In this document: in pieces, positions 36,161 through 47,528 of the stretch | How positions within the stretch are numbered: the first letter of the stretch is position 1 | Layout of the letters: each line of letters begins with the position of its first letter | Source: Prorocentrum cordatum | Taxonomy: Eukaryota; Sar; Dinophyceae; Prorocentrales; Prorocentraceae | Length of the DNA stretch: 64,000 nt | Direction: 5' to 3' | NCBI GenBank assembly: GCA_963575745.1 | Contig: CAUYUJ010018498.1 | Location: 110,155-174,154 of the forward strand | Notes under the pieces: model-generated | Database searches by the model: none | Told to the model about the DNA's origin: nothing | Seen by the model: the letters and a program-made list of their open reading frames with translations, nothing else | Translations under genes and position numbers: made by a program

Positions 36161-37719
36161 CGCCCACGCAGCTTCGCCTCGCCCGCACGCACGCACGCAT
36201 GCACGGCACGCACGACAAGAACCCGAAACCGAAATCGATTTCCCGGTAGGGGGGGTCTCCGTTTCACGTCGGACTCACCCCCGTGTCACCCCCCAACCTC
36301 CGATTACCGTACACTCGTTCACAACATAACTACGGCTGCGACGACTGCTACTGCTGTAGCGAGCATAGTGCAACACACGACAACATAACTCGACTGAGTA
36401 GCATAACGTACACTGGCCAATTTCAGAATGTGACGCGTACAGTAGGTCATAAAACAATCTATATTTAATCGAGTACAACCGGACAATACATAATCTGCTA
36501 TACGCAAGTAATTAGTCGGCATATGCACATATGTACCTATGCATCAGACTATGCTATAAGACAGCGGCACCCAGCATACTGTAGCATACGCGTATCTAGT
36601 ATATAAAAGGAGAGCGGTTTTCAACACACTATAACCAACAACTTTGTGACATCCGATGAAGGGACACATCATGACATACCATGCCATATCATAATATCAG
36701 AGAGCGGAATTTGACCGATCTTATAATAGCATGGACAGAAGCAGCGGCCGACTGTTATATTTAAGGGACAATGCTCCCGACTCGCCCTACCCACCCTGCA
36801 TAACGCGGCCGCCATATCACAAGGACCACTGGTGGTCCCTGAGTTGCCCGCTTTGCCTCTTTGCCGGAATGCACGGCGTCTCGGCTTCATGTCTTCACGC
36901 CGTTACCATTGCAACACAGGAGTGCCATGACAGAGCGTGACTTAAGACATGGGACCAGGACAGTATGGGAGAGGGGAGAACATATGATGGCATCAAGAAG
37001 AAACGCCCCTGACCTTCTTACATGATGCCGCACCGTCGCGCCACCACCCCTTCGTTAAAGTGCAGCTCCTGGGAGGTTACATTCAGCAGTGGCGCTGGTG
37101 TGTCTGGCCTAATCAGGCATCGTCCCGTTCAATCCCGCTCGATCCTGCTCAATCCGTCGCCATCCCGCATCAGGCTTACTCTTGGGCTCAGTCCAGCCTA
37201 ATTCAGCTCAGTGGCCCCCTAAGCGGGCTTAGCAGCCCTCGGTCGTTCTTGCGAAGCCCTCCCAGAAGTTGCCTCCTGATCTTTGGCGCTGGCCGCCAAG
37301 CGGTGGCGGAACGGAGAGGACACAGACATCCGACGACGTTTTTTTTGTTGTTCCCCCCAGTGTGGTTCCCCAGAGGTCTGGACCCCATCCCCGGGATTGT
37401 TTTTGCATCCCCAGTCGTCACGGTCCCGGGGCCCAGCGAGGGCTCCCGGGGTGGAGGAGCGGGGAGGACCCCCTCGAATGGGGTGCTCCTGGAAGAAGTG
37501 CCCCTGGTCCGAGGTGCCCCCAGGATTCCGCAGGAGGTCCCCACGGCCTCCAGAGCGGCCCCCTCACGAGGCCCAGGGGGGGCCCGAGGGGTCCATGTGC
37601 GAACAGGAGGGCTTCCTCGACAGATCCTCTATGGCGCACCAGGCATCTCGAGAGACTCCCAGCTTGTGCCGAGGGGGTCAGGGGGGAGGGCACCCTGTGC
37701 GCACCTGCCGTCTACTCCC
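36161..37719. other. Spacer, no gene recognised
   Basis: 36250-36740 is noticeably AT-richer than its surroundings. From 37060 the sequence becomes GC-rich again. None of the open frames shows a domain. Confidence 0.5.
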
Positions 37720-38013
37720 GAGAAGCTCCCTCGCAGCCTCCGCCAGCCTGTGGGAAGCGAGGGGGTTTCTCGAACTTCGCCGCGGGGGCGGTGGAGGCGC
37801 ACGCCGGCGGGGAACTGCCCGCCCTGCGGGCGGAGGCCATTTGGAGAAACTCCCTCGCGGCCACAGCCTGTAGGCTGCGAGGGAGCTTCTCGAATTCGCC
37901 GCGGGCGGAGGTGGAGGCGCGCGCCTGCGGCGAAGATCCCAGCCCTGCGGGCGGAGGCCATTTCGAGAAACTCCCTCGCGGCCAGTAGTCTGTAGGCAAC
38001 GAGGGAGTTTCTC
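37720..38013. repeat. About 122-bp tandem repeat, each unit with a long hairpin
   Basis: Hairpins at 37720-37772, 37844-37891 and 37965-38013 share the arms GAGAAACTCCCTCGC and GCGAGGGAGTTTCTC. They are separated by GCCGCGGGCGGAGGTGGAGG and CCCTGCGGGCGGAGGCCATT. A weaker fourth arm pair lies near 38108-38150. Confidence 0.85.
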
Positions 38014-38433
38014 GGAGTTCACCGCGATAGGGGGATGGGGGGGTCCCTCCCCCTTTCAGGAAAACCTCAGAGTTTCTATCGAAATCGTGCGCTTGCGACC
38101 CGTTTTGAGAAGCTCCTCCGCCGCCGAGCCAGGGCAGCGGCGAGGGAGTTGCCCAACACAGGTGACAAACGCGCCAGCTCAGGAGAGCCCCCTCTGCGCA
38201 CCAAGCGGGCGGGGCTCCCACAGAGCGACGAGCTCGGGGCACCCTGGGCCACGGGGCACGTCTGGCGACCCCCCGTCTCGCCCGCGCGTGCCGCGCGCGC
38301 GGCACCAGCGCGGGGGGCCCGAGAGCGCCCGCGCCCGCTCGCGGCGCGCTCTCCCCCTCCCCCGCGCAGGCAGCTCCCGGCAGGCAGCCCCCAGGGCCCC
38401 TCGACGTCTCGAGAGGGCTCCTTCCGGAGGCGG

Positions 38434-38616
38434 GCGAGGGGGGGAGGTGAGAAGGAGAAGGCCTTCTCAGAAGGCTCGGAAGTCTTCCCGCCTTCTGAGA
38501 AGTTTTCAAGGCCTTCCCCGAGGACGCAGAAAATTGCACAGAAGGCGCGAGGGCTTCTGAGAAGTCCCGCCGCCTTCCGAGAAGTCCTTCTCCTTCTCAA
38601 TTCCCCCCCTCGCTCG
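38434..38616. mobile_element. Introner family 2, dispersed copy
   Basis: Inverted ends of about 40 bp: CGAGGGGGGGAGGTGAGAAG at the left; at the right the inverse of CGAGGGGGGGAATTGAGAAG. The interior matches folE2 intron 3 (CCGCCTTCTGAGAAGTT, CAGAAGGCGCGAGGGC, TCTGAGAAGTCCCGCCGCCT). No known exon flanks it. Confidence 0.8.
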
Positions 38617-38650
38617 CCGCCAATTCTTGCCGCGGCCAGGGGTCGAGGGC

Positions 38651-38688
38651 CAGCTCCGATCCAAGAAGTCCGCGTGGACTTCTGAGAG
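38651..38688. mobile_element. Introner family 1, right-end fragment
   Basis: CAGCTCCGATCCAAGAAGTC followed by CGCGTGGACTTCTGAGAG matches the right arm of family 1. No left arm is found; the place is taken by the adjacent family 2 element. Confidence 0.6.
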
Positions 38689-38756
38689 TATGCGCGCATG
38701 CCGTTTTTGGTGCCTCGAACGCCGGCGGTTGCAGAGCGTGGGGTCACTGGCAACCC

Positions 38757-38990
38757 CCACTTGGGAGGGGTAGCCTCGTGTGCTTCCTGATTGGACCCTC
38801 GACCTTGGAGAGCTCTCGAGAAAGGATCAATGGCATACTCCAACATAGATTTCGGAGATCCGCGCGGATTTCCAGGATCGGTGCTGGGCCGCCCTGGCGG
38901 CGCCTCCGGCGCCGCCACTGGCGCGCTCTGCGCTCCAGGGCAGGGAGGGGGATCCAGCGCCGATCCAAGAGAGCTGCGCGGACGTCCGAA
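38757..38990. mobile_element. Introner family 1, copy c (long subfamily)
   Basis: The TIR core is at 38851-38990 (TTCGGAGATCCGCGCGGAT to GCTGCGCGGACGTCCGAA). The 94 bp on its left (GGGAGGGGTAGCCTCGTGTG and onward) match 43530-43625, so this subfamily extends beyond the usual core. In reverse orientation the left flank reads TTGATCCTTTCTCGAG, an acceptable 3' splice site. Confidence 0.75.
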
Positions 38991-39070
38991 AGTATAGTCA
39001 CTGTTAGTGTTTCTAAGTATTCGAAAGTTCTTTGGATTTTTTTGAGGGCCAAGACCCTTTCATGTCTAAT

Positions 39071-39770
39071 TGTGCTATCCTGGGCCTCTTCCTGGCCACT
39101 GGGGGGCCAGAAACAATCAGAAACGAGCACAGTTTGGAGTGAGCGCGATTCGAAATGACCGAAAGTAAATGTTCGTGCAGCCGCTTCTTCCTTCAGCGCT
39201 TGCGGTCACACATACGGGACGTGAAAACGACCACAGCCACTGCTTTTCTTGTGTTTCCGCCTTCCAGCCAGCAGAAACAAAGCAGTGGTCGTGGTCATTT
39301 TCGTTGAGCCTGGCACCAGGGAAATGACCACAACCACTGCTTCTTTTTCGGCCGGCTGGAAGGCGGAGCAAACAAGAGGCAGTGGCTGTGGTCATTTTCC
39401 CGTCCCGCAGCATTTCTAGTTGTTCTATGCTAGGCCTCTTCCTGGCCACTGGGGGGCCAGAAACAATCAGAAACGAGCACAATTTGAAGTGAGCACGATT
39501 AGGAATGACCGAAAGTATATGTTCGTGCAGCTGCTCATCCCTTCAGCGCTTGCGGTCACACATACGGGACGTGAAAACGACCGCGGCCACTGCTTTTCTT
39601 CTGTTGCCGCCTTCCAGCCGGCAGAAACAGAGCCGTGGTCGTGGTCATTTTTGTGGAGCTTGGCACCGGGGAAACGGCCACAACCACTGCTTTCTGTTTC
39701 GGCCGGCTGGAAGGCGGCGCAGACGAGAGGCAGTGGCTGTGGTCATTCTCCCGTCCCGCGGCAAAGCGCG
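39071..39770. repeat. 350-bp tandem duplication with internal hairpins
   Basis: 39071-39420 and 39421-39770 align with a constant 350-bp offset (TTCCTGGCCACTGGGGGGCC at 39089 and 39439). Each unit contains inverted pairs such as GACCACAGCCACTGCTTTTC and AAGCAGTGGTCGTGGTC. The high similarity suggests a recent event. Confidence 0.9.
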
Positions 39771-42245
39771 GTCAGGCCGAGGTCGGGATGGCGAAAGGGC
39801 AGGCGCACGCCGCGGAGGCGGTGGGCGGAGCAGGGCGGCCGGGGGCTGCGGGCGGGCGGGGCGCGCAGAGCGCGCAGTCCTTCACGCAGGAGGGAAAAAC
39901 ACACGCAGACACAATTCATCGCCGATCCCCAAGAAAATAAGGGAAAATATGGGAAGTGGGGGGGAAGACAAAAGCCCAGGAAATATTTGGGAATATGGAG
40001 AATCCTGTCATTTGTGTGTATTTCTTTGTGTGTCCCAGGGCCCCTTCATTCACGCCGGTGCAGCGGCCTGGGCTCTGGGTGGGAGGAGGTCTTGGGGCCA
40101 TCAGGGTGGAGCCTTCTTGTTCTGTTTGTGGCCGTGCTCCGTCTCTAGAAGCCGCTCTTCGGGCCCCAGGGCCGTCAGGGAGCGATCTGGGGAGAAGAAC
40201 TGGTTCAAGGGGAGCGGGGCGAGAGGAGCTATGACCACGCCTCGAAAAAACGCGACGTCGGAGGTCTGGGTTTGTTACCCTGGATAGATGTGAGTAGGTG
40301 TTGGGCCTGCGAGCCCGCTGGTAGCATTCTATGTGTAAGAAAGCTGGTTACATTCTCTGTGTGCTCCGTAGCTCCACGCTGACTTGATGGAGCGTGTGTG
40401 GCGGAAGTTGCGGTTTTCACACATGACAATTTTCTCCCCTCTGTACCTAGCGGCTTCCATGTGGCAGTAGCGGCGATTCCTGCGGCTCTTTGATCAGCTC
40501 GTCCCTCAGACGCTGCTGAATGGTCAGCGTCTGTGCGGCCGCCGCGCCAGGCACTGAACGTCGTCGAGCAGATCGACCAGCTGAAGTTGGAGTGCCGGCG
40601 TCAGCAGCAGGAGAGCGGACGTGGGCGGCGGCCCTGCATCGTAGGTTGCTCTTGAGGCCTCCACGTCACACCGTTCTGCTCGGCTATAGTCGGCGGCCCT
40701 TGCGTGGCGGCTTTCAGGAAGGCGGGGTGCGCCGCCAATACCTGCTTTTCATACGGCTCGGCCCATCTATGAGCAGCGCTGCTCTCTCGCTCACCTGACT
40801 TCGGGTCTACAGCCGTTCTGCCTGCTGTCCTCCGCTGCGACTTCCCGCCCGGACCCGATGCCTCTGCGAGGCGCGCGTTAGGGCCAACCTTGGTGGTTGG
40901 CGTAACGTGCGCCCCGCAGGGATGGGAACAGAGGGATCCAGACATCCGGCGTTTCTTTTGTGTCGATGCGTGGGCCCCCGGAACTCGTTTTGACAATTCC
41001 CCCAAAGGGGCCAGTTGTTCATCCCGAGGCCTCGTTTTTTCTGCCGGCGAGGCCCGACACTGGCCCCCGGGTGCTGAGAGTGGCGAGAAGACGGCCGCTT
41101 TCGGGCAGGTCTGAGGAGTGCTCCGGGCTGCCCGCTGCGCCCGAGACGTCCCCCAGACCCGCCGGCTCCCGGTCCCGATCCACCCTCGTCCGACCTCTCG
41201 CCTCCCCCTGCCGTCGTCTGCAGCACGGTGCTGTCAAGACGGCGTGCGGTGTTGCGCCGCCGGCCCGCTTCTCACGCGCTGTCCCCCAGCTCGGGGAGAG
41301 CGTGCACAGAGGAAGCCCCGGCGGGGGGACGGCGTGCGCAGAAGGGGCACCCGCGGGGGAGCCGCCTCACAGGGACAGAGCGTGCTTTTCGGAGCTGGAT
41401 GCTGCACGAGCCGAAGCAGAGCCCCAGATTCCTGTGCTCTCTTCCTCGCGGAGGCCTCTGGCAGCCAGTCCCCGAAGGGGGCTTCCAGACAGAGGTTCCC
41501 GCCGAGGCCTCTGGAGTGGCCCTGCAAAACCTTCCAGAGGGCCCCAGAAGGCACCAAGCGTCCACCGTACAGTGGGGGGATCCAGAGCTAAGCACTGGCA
41601 CGCTGCACACTGTTTTCTTGTCCCCCCACTCTAAACACATTGTTTTGTGGAGCCCCCCCACTGTACGCTGCATCTCTCCGCTCCGTCTCTGGTCCCATCG
41701 TCGACGATGCTTATTCGAGGCTGCACCGTAGGCAATTTGGCCCGAAGTGCCCCCCAGGAGCGAAGCGCGCAGCCTCTTTTTCACTTCGCATGAGACTCGA
41801 TCCGAAGCTTCGATCCTCGATCCTCCTTCTCGTCGTGCTCGCCCTCGTCGTCGTCCCCCGGCCGTTTCTAACGTTTGGGTCGAGGTGGACAAAGTTCGCA
41901 GGCGGCATTTCGAATTTCGAGCGAGCACCTTCTTCAGAGCAAGGCGAGAAAGGGGCTTCCTGGTGTATGTGAGGAGCGCGTTGGCGCCTTCCGACTTCCG
42001 CCTGGGCCTCCTCCCTCCCCCAGCCTTGTGCTGTCCGAGGGTCGCCGGGGCCACCGCCTCTGACTTTGACGAGCCCCGATCCACTTCCTCACAGCCCAGC
42101 AAACATTTCCTCGTCCCCCTCCCCGTCCTCCTCCTCCTTGTCCTCCTCCTCCGTCGCCCCCTGGCCTGGCCCGCCGCCCCCCCTCCCGCCCTCCTTTTCC
42201 TGCTCATCGCTCCTCCCTCCTCCCTCGCACCTCCCTCCCCACTCG
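39771..42245. other. GC-rich spacer, no gene recognised
   Basis: A coiled-coil-like open stretch lies at about 40552-40640 (ALNVVEQIDQLKLECRRQQQ) after a possible GCGCCAG acceptor. Another open stretch lies at 41850-42000 (WVEVDKVRRRHFEFRASTFF). Either could be an exon of an unidentified gene; no family is recognised. Confidence 0.4.
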
Positions 42246-42254
42246 GGTTTGGGA

Positions 42255-42660
42255 AGGGAGGAGGAGGAGGAGGAGGAGGAGGAGGAGGAGGAGGAGGAGG
42301 AGGAGGAGGAGGAGGAGGAGGAGGAGGACGAGGACGAGGAGGAGGAGGAGGAGGAGGGAGGAGGAGGAGGAGGAGAGGAGGGAGGAGAGGAGGAGGAGGA
42401 GGAGGAGGAGGAGGAGAGGAGGAGGAGGAGGAGGGGGAGGAGAGGAGGAGGAGGAGGCGAGGAGGAGGAGGAGGAGGAGAGAGGAGGGAGGAGGTGGAGG
42501 GGAGGAGGAGGAGTGAGGAGGAGGGAGGAGGAGGAGGAGGAGGATGAGAGGAGGAAGGAGGAGGGAAGGAGTAGGAGGAGAGGAGGAGGGAGGGGGAGGA
42601 GGAGGAGAGGAGGAGGAGGGGGAGATGGAGGAGGAGGAGAGGGAGGAGGAGGGGGCCCCC
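42255..42660. repeat. (GGA)n array
   Basis: About 400 bp of GGA/GAG triplets on the plus strand with few interruptions. Poly-Glu, poly-Gly and poly-Ser/Leu ORFs are artefacts. Confidence 0.95.
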
Positions 42661-43309
42661 CTCCCCTCCCCTCCCCTCCTCCTCCCCCCCTTATCTAGGG
42701 GGAACGTACGTTTCAAGTTCGCCAGACTCGGGTTCGCCGATACTTCTTGACGTGCCCGCCCTGACTCTTGACGGCTCAGTTTACGTGGGATGTTTTCGGC
42801 GGGAGCTCGCGCCGAAGTTCAGATGGGGTCTCCTCATTTCCTGACAGCCTCCGTCAGTCCCACCGCAGTCCCCCAGACCCGGTACCGTGAAAACAAGTTC
42901 CATCCCCATCGGGCCATGGCATCTCGGCCCCACCATCATACCGCCCCAGTCGGGGATATACCCCGCGACACCCCGAGGGAGCAGCCCGTAACCCCATGCA
43001 GGGGGGTAAGTCGGCCAGCGGGGCCTAAGCCACGCCAGTGGGGATAGTCCCCCGAGCCCGAGTCTTGCGGCTCCCCGATCCTCTGGCTGGGCTGCGCGGC
43101 TCTGGACTGACTCGATTCTGTCCGGGAACGTGCCCGGAAGAAGGCACGGCACCTCTTCCGCCTCCTCCTCCTCCTCCTCCTCATCCTCGCGCGCAGTGTC
43201 CGCTCCCTTGTGATGGCCGCGCGCCGGTCGGCCGCGTGCGGCATCGGAGCCCTCGGGAGGTTTGAGCGGAGATGTCCTGGCATGCTGCAGCTGGCACGAG
43301 GGTGGATGC

Positions 43310-43522
43310 GGTCGGGAACTTTTGCTTAGCATGTCGCGGCGGCGGCCCTGGAGACACGCTATGCCTTGCGAGCGGATAGCATGTCGCTCCGCTCCGCGGT
43401 GCGGGAGGCCGGGAACTACAGGAGACGGTGACGCATGGTGACTGGAACGTGGATAGCGTGTCGCGCCGACGCGTGGTTGGCCAGAACCAGTGGTGCGACA
43501 CGTGAAGCCGAAGTTCCCGGCC
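43310..43522. mobile_element. 213-bp TIR element (MITE-like), copy 2
   Basis: Ends GGTCGGGAACTTTTGCTTAG and, inverted, GGCCGGGAACTTCGGCTTCA, followed by (C/G)RTGTCGCR. Its length is identical to the element at 33770-33982. It lies 7 bp left of introner copy d. Confidence 0.75.
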
Positions 43523-43529
43523 GTAGCAG

Positions 43530-43752
43530 CCCCAGCTTTGGAGGGGCAGCCTCGTGTTCTCTGTGATTGGGCTCCGCACGTTGTAGACCCCTCGAAGAAG
43601 AAACAGCTGAGTGAACACAACACTGTCGGAGGTCCGCACGGGTTTCCTGGATCGGTGCCCCCCCCCCCTGGCGGCGCTTCCGGCGCCATCGCTCCGCGGG
43701 CCAGGGAGGGGGGGTCCAGCGCCGATCAAAGGAATACCCGCTGACTTCCTCC
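43530..43752. mobile_element. Introner family 1, copy d (long subfamily)
   Basis: The TIR core is at 43626-43752 (TCGGAGGTCCGCACGGGT to ACCCGCTGACTTCCTCCA). The left extension (GGAGGGGCAGCCTCGTGTTC) is homologous to that of copy c. On the minus strand the extension reads CTGTTTCTTCTTCGAG, a polypyrimidine tract plus AG, so this copy would splice on the minus strand. Confidence 0.75.
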
Positions 43753-44899
43753 ACTGGAAAGCTTTTCGTTTGGGGTGCCTCCAGTCGGGCGGCGACACCA
43801 GCACCAAGATCCCGCGGCTCAGAAGCAGCAACGTTTCAGCATGAAGGGAGCCGCATTTCTTGGTGTCGATACCGACGTTCTGCCCTACCATCCAGGGGCC
43901 TTCCCCGAGGCTCTATCTTCGGGGACCTCGGCATGCGGTTGGTATGGATCTACTCTGGCCCTGGGGGCCGCTGTTTCCCATCCTCCTTCCCCCTATCTTG
44001 TCAGCTGAAGCATATTCCCATCCCTATCCCTAAGGATGGCATCACCTCACCTCGGTGCCGATCTGACTGAAATCCCCCCCCAGCCTCTTAGGACACATCC
44101 ATAGCATTGTCTTCGCCATGGGCTTCGCAATCTCAGGGGTAGGGATGAACTCGAGGATGGTCAGTATTCCCTTTTGCTGTGCACGCACCGCAAAGCCAGG
44201 GCAAGCCCAACATGAGGTGATGTGCGTGGCCCTGGTAGCTCGCAGCAAGACTCCAAGAACCTCCCTCGAATCCAGGTGTACCTTACACGCGTACCAAACA
44301 CTTGATTTCCCAGTGATGCGATTTTGCATTCCGATGAAGCTTCGAAGCGTCCTCCGCTCGCCCTCTCCATGGAGGACGCCAACCCACGCCTGCACCCGTG
44401 CTGGCCAGGCCGATCCTCGAGCCCAGGATCTGCGTGTACGTCAGGGCTGGACCGAAACGCCGTTTTGCTGGACTTTGGCTGTGTTTTGCCTGTCGTTTTG
44501 GCAGGGAGGTGCAGGAACACAGGTCGAGCAGCGCGAAAAGCAGCACGAAAACAAGGCGAACACAACGTTCAGGCCCAGCCCTCGGTGTACGTGCCGTCCT
44601 GGCCGGGCCAGGAGGGCGTGCGCGCCGATCCTGGGCGCCCCACGGAGACGCACCCCGAGCACGCTCGATGCGTCCTCTCTCTGACGCTGTCCGCACGGGG
44701 CCACTCTCGGAAGTCCCGTCCGGGGGGTCCGGCGCTGCCTCCTCGGCCGTTCCATTCGACGGCCCCGGGGCCCGAGCACGGCATCCACGGGGTCGAGCAA
44801 GACGGCGAGAGGCCTCCGCGTGTTCGTTTCTTTCGGCCAATGCGCTTGAGGTATGGGCCCCGGGGCCGTCGGCGTCCTCCTGCCCCCCCCCCTGGGATC
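43753..44899. other. Spacer; weak minus-strand ORF 44042-44395
   Basis: The minus frame 44395-44042 (117 codons) has a balanced composition (FIGMQNRITGKSSVWYACKV) unlike its surroundings, and could be a fragment of a gene or retroelement; no domain is recognised. Elsewhere nothing is supported. Confidence 0.35.
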
Positions 44900-44948
44900 C
44901 TTGTCGCCATGCGTCGTCGTCGCCGTCGTCGCCATGCGTCGTCGTCAT

Positions 44949-44994
<46 letters not shown>

Positions 44995-45190
44995 GCGCCG
45001 TCGTCATGCGTCGTCGTCGTCTTCGTCCGTCGCTGTTCGTCGTCGTTCGCCGTCGTTCACCGTTCGTCATTTGTCGTTCGTCGGTCATCGTTCGTTCGTT
45101 CGTTCGTTCGTTCATTCGGCCGTCGTCGTTGCCGTCGTCGTCATTTGTTGCCGTCGTCGTCGTTGTCGTGTGTTGTCATCCTGTGTTGTT

Positions 45191-45226
<36 letters not shown>

Positions 45227-45230
45227 CGCG
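44900..45230. repeat. (TCG)n array
   Basis: GTCGTCGTC runs with GTTCGTTCGTTC near 45088-45115. It resembles the TCG blocks inside the 23-29 kb satellite in composition only. Confidence 0.9.
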
Positions 45231-45309
45231 GGGCTCCTCAGGGCGTGCAGGAGGAGCTGTTCCGGCTGCGGGGCGAGGCTCGCGGGGCCCCGGGCGGGGG
45301 GGCAGAGGC

Positions 45310-45381
45310 GAGAGGATGATGACGACGACGCAGACGATGAACGTGACGGTGCTGCTGCTGATGCTGATATGATGATGATGG

Positions 45382-45419
<38 letters not shown>

Positions 45420-46497
45420 GTGATGGTGATGGTGATGATGGTGGTGGTGATGATAGTGGTGATGATGGTGGTGATGATGGTGATGATGACGGTGGTGATG
45501 GTGGTGGTGATGGTGGTGGTGAAGAGGTTGACGATACTGGTGATGATGCTGATGCTGATTGTGATGCTGACGATGGCGATGGGTTAACGATGAGGACAAC
45601 ACCGATGACGATGACGCGATGACGATGCCGATTATGATGACGATGACGATGCTGCTGACGATGATGATGTTTATGACGATTGCGGTGGTGATGATGCTGA
45701 TGATGATTATTGCAATGATGAGGCATCTGATCATGATGCTGATGATGCCGATGTCGACTACGAAGAGGACGGTTACGATGACGACGACTATGTCGATGAA
45801 GATGACGGTGATGACAATGACAGCGACGATGACGATGCGATGACGATGACTATGACGATTACGATGACGATGACGATGATGATGCTGATGATGATGACGA
45901 TGATGAGGATGATGATGGTGATGATGGTGATGATGGTAATGATTATGACGAGGATGATGATGGCGATGATGACGACGACGAGATCGATGAGGATGGTGAT
46001 AAAGATGTTCGTGCTGGTAGTGATGATGATGATGGTGGTGGTGGTGGTGTGGTGGTGATGCTGGATGTTATGTTGACGGCGAGGACGATGGTGTTGTTGT
46101 TGGTGGTGATGACGGCGACTTCGATGATGCTGATGGCGGTGATGATGATGATGCTGATGATGATTATGATGATGAGGTTGCTGATGGTAATGCTGATGAT
46201 GCTGATGGCGATGATGGTGCTGCTGATGATGATGGTGTTGCTGATGATGCTCCTGCTGATGATGGCGATGCTGCAGATGCTGATGAAGATGGTGGTGGTG
46301 GTGACGATGATCATGGTGATGGTGATGATGATGCTGCTGATGATGATAATGATGATGATGCAGCTGCAGCTGTTGATGCTGCTGCTGATGATGATGCTGC
46401 TGGTGATGATGCTGAGGATGCTGATAATGATGATGATGATGCTGATGATGATGATGATGAGGATGATGACGATGATGATGCTGATGATGACGATGAT

Positions 46498-46528
<31 letters not shown>

Positions 46529-46540
46529 ATGATGATTCTG
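45310..46540. repeat. (GAT)n-type array 4
   Basis: About 1.2 kb of GAT/GGT/GCT triplets, GAT on the plus strand, ending in a GGA-rich stretch (46570-46720). Confidence 0.95.
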
Positions 46541-47298
46541 ATCATGAGAGAGGTGGATTCGGAAGGGGGAAGGACAGGCAGGAGAAGGAGGAGGGGGAGC
46601 AGGCAGAGAAGGACGAGGTGGAGGAGTTTGGGGAGGAGGATCATCTGAAGAGGAGGAGGAGGAGGCCAAAGAGGATGCAGGAGGAATGGGAGGAGAAAAC
46701 ATCAGGACGAGGAGGAGGAGCAGCAGCAAGAAGAGTGCTTAAGCCTCTGGCAGACACCTTCTCATGTTCCATCACTATGGCTGAAGATCGCCCTCGAGGC
46801 CTTCGATGCTTGACACCCAATTCGGATCTCAATCAGGCGTGTCGCACTCCGAGGTGGCCACCAAAGCGAGTGGGAGGATTGAGAGGTGGAGCGCAGTGCT
46901 GCAATCGCTCAGCGCGGCATCCCGACAAGTGCGAACATCAGCCCAGGTCGGCACGTCGCCACTACCACCGCGTGTGGCAAAGGTCAGCAGTGGCATTGTG
47001 CGCTGTCGCTCCTCAGCGAGTTGGTCGAAGCGAAGATGGAGACCAGCGTCACCAGCTGCAGCGCTGGGGTCAGCGCGTGCGAAAGAGGCAAGCGATTGCA
47101 GAGGGCACTGTCGCTGCTCCGCGAGATGCGGGAGGCGAATTTGGAGCCCGACGCCATCTGCTGCAGTGCTTGGATCAGCGCTTGCGAGAAGGGCGAGCAG
47201 TGACAGCGGGTTTTGGCGCTTCTCAGAGGGGGACGGTTGTGGTTAATGGTGAAATCAAAATTTTAATGGTGCAAAAGAAATTTATAAGGGTGAACTAA

Positions 47299-47425
47299 AA
47301 AAACACTACGTAAAAAAAACACTACGCAGAAAAACAAACACTACGTACAAGCACTACGTAAAACACTACGCAGAAAAACACTACGTAAAAACGCTACGCA
47401 AAACACGCACTACGGAGAAGCATTA
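47299..47425. repeat. CACTACG(C/T)AAAAA array, first of four blocks
   Basis: Units of roughly 12-15 bp (ACACTACGCAGAAAA, ACACTACGTAAAA). Other blocks are at 48497-48775, 49790-49832 and 50430-50547. All lie inside the PPR insertion, and the outermost blocks lie near its two ends. Confidence 0.85.
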
Positions 47426-47528
47426 CGTACGTGAGTACGTCACATCCGCACAGTACGTGTGTGACCAGGGAGGTCTCGAGAGCGGGCGCTCCAGCGGCTG
47501 GCGCGGCCCTGCGAAGTCCGAACGACGA

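Noticed and set aside
36598-36615. TATA-like box (TATATAAAAGG) as a promoter
   Set aside because: Dinoflagellates lack typical TATA promoters and no gene follows; likely chance in an AT-rich spacer.
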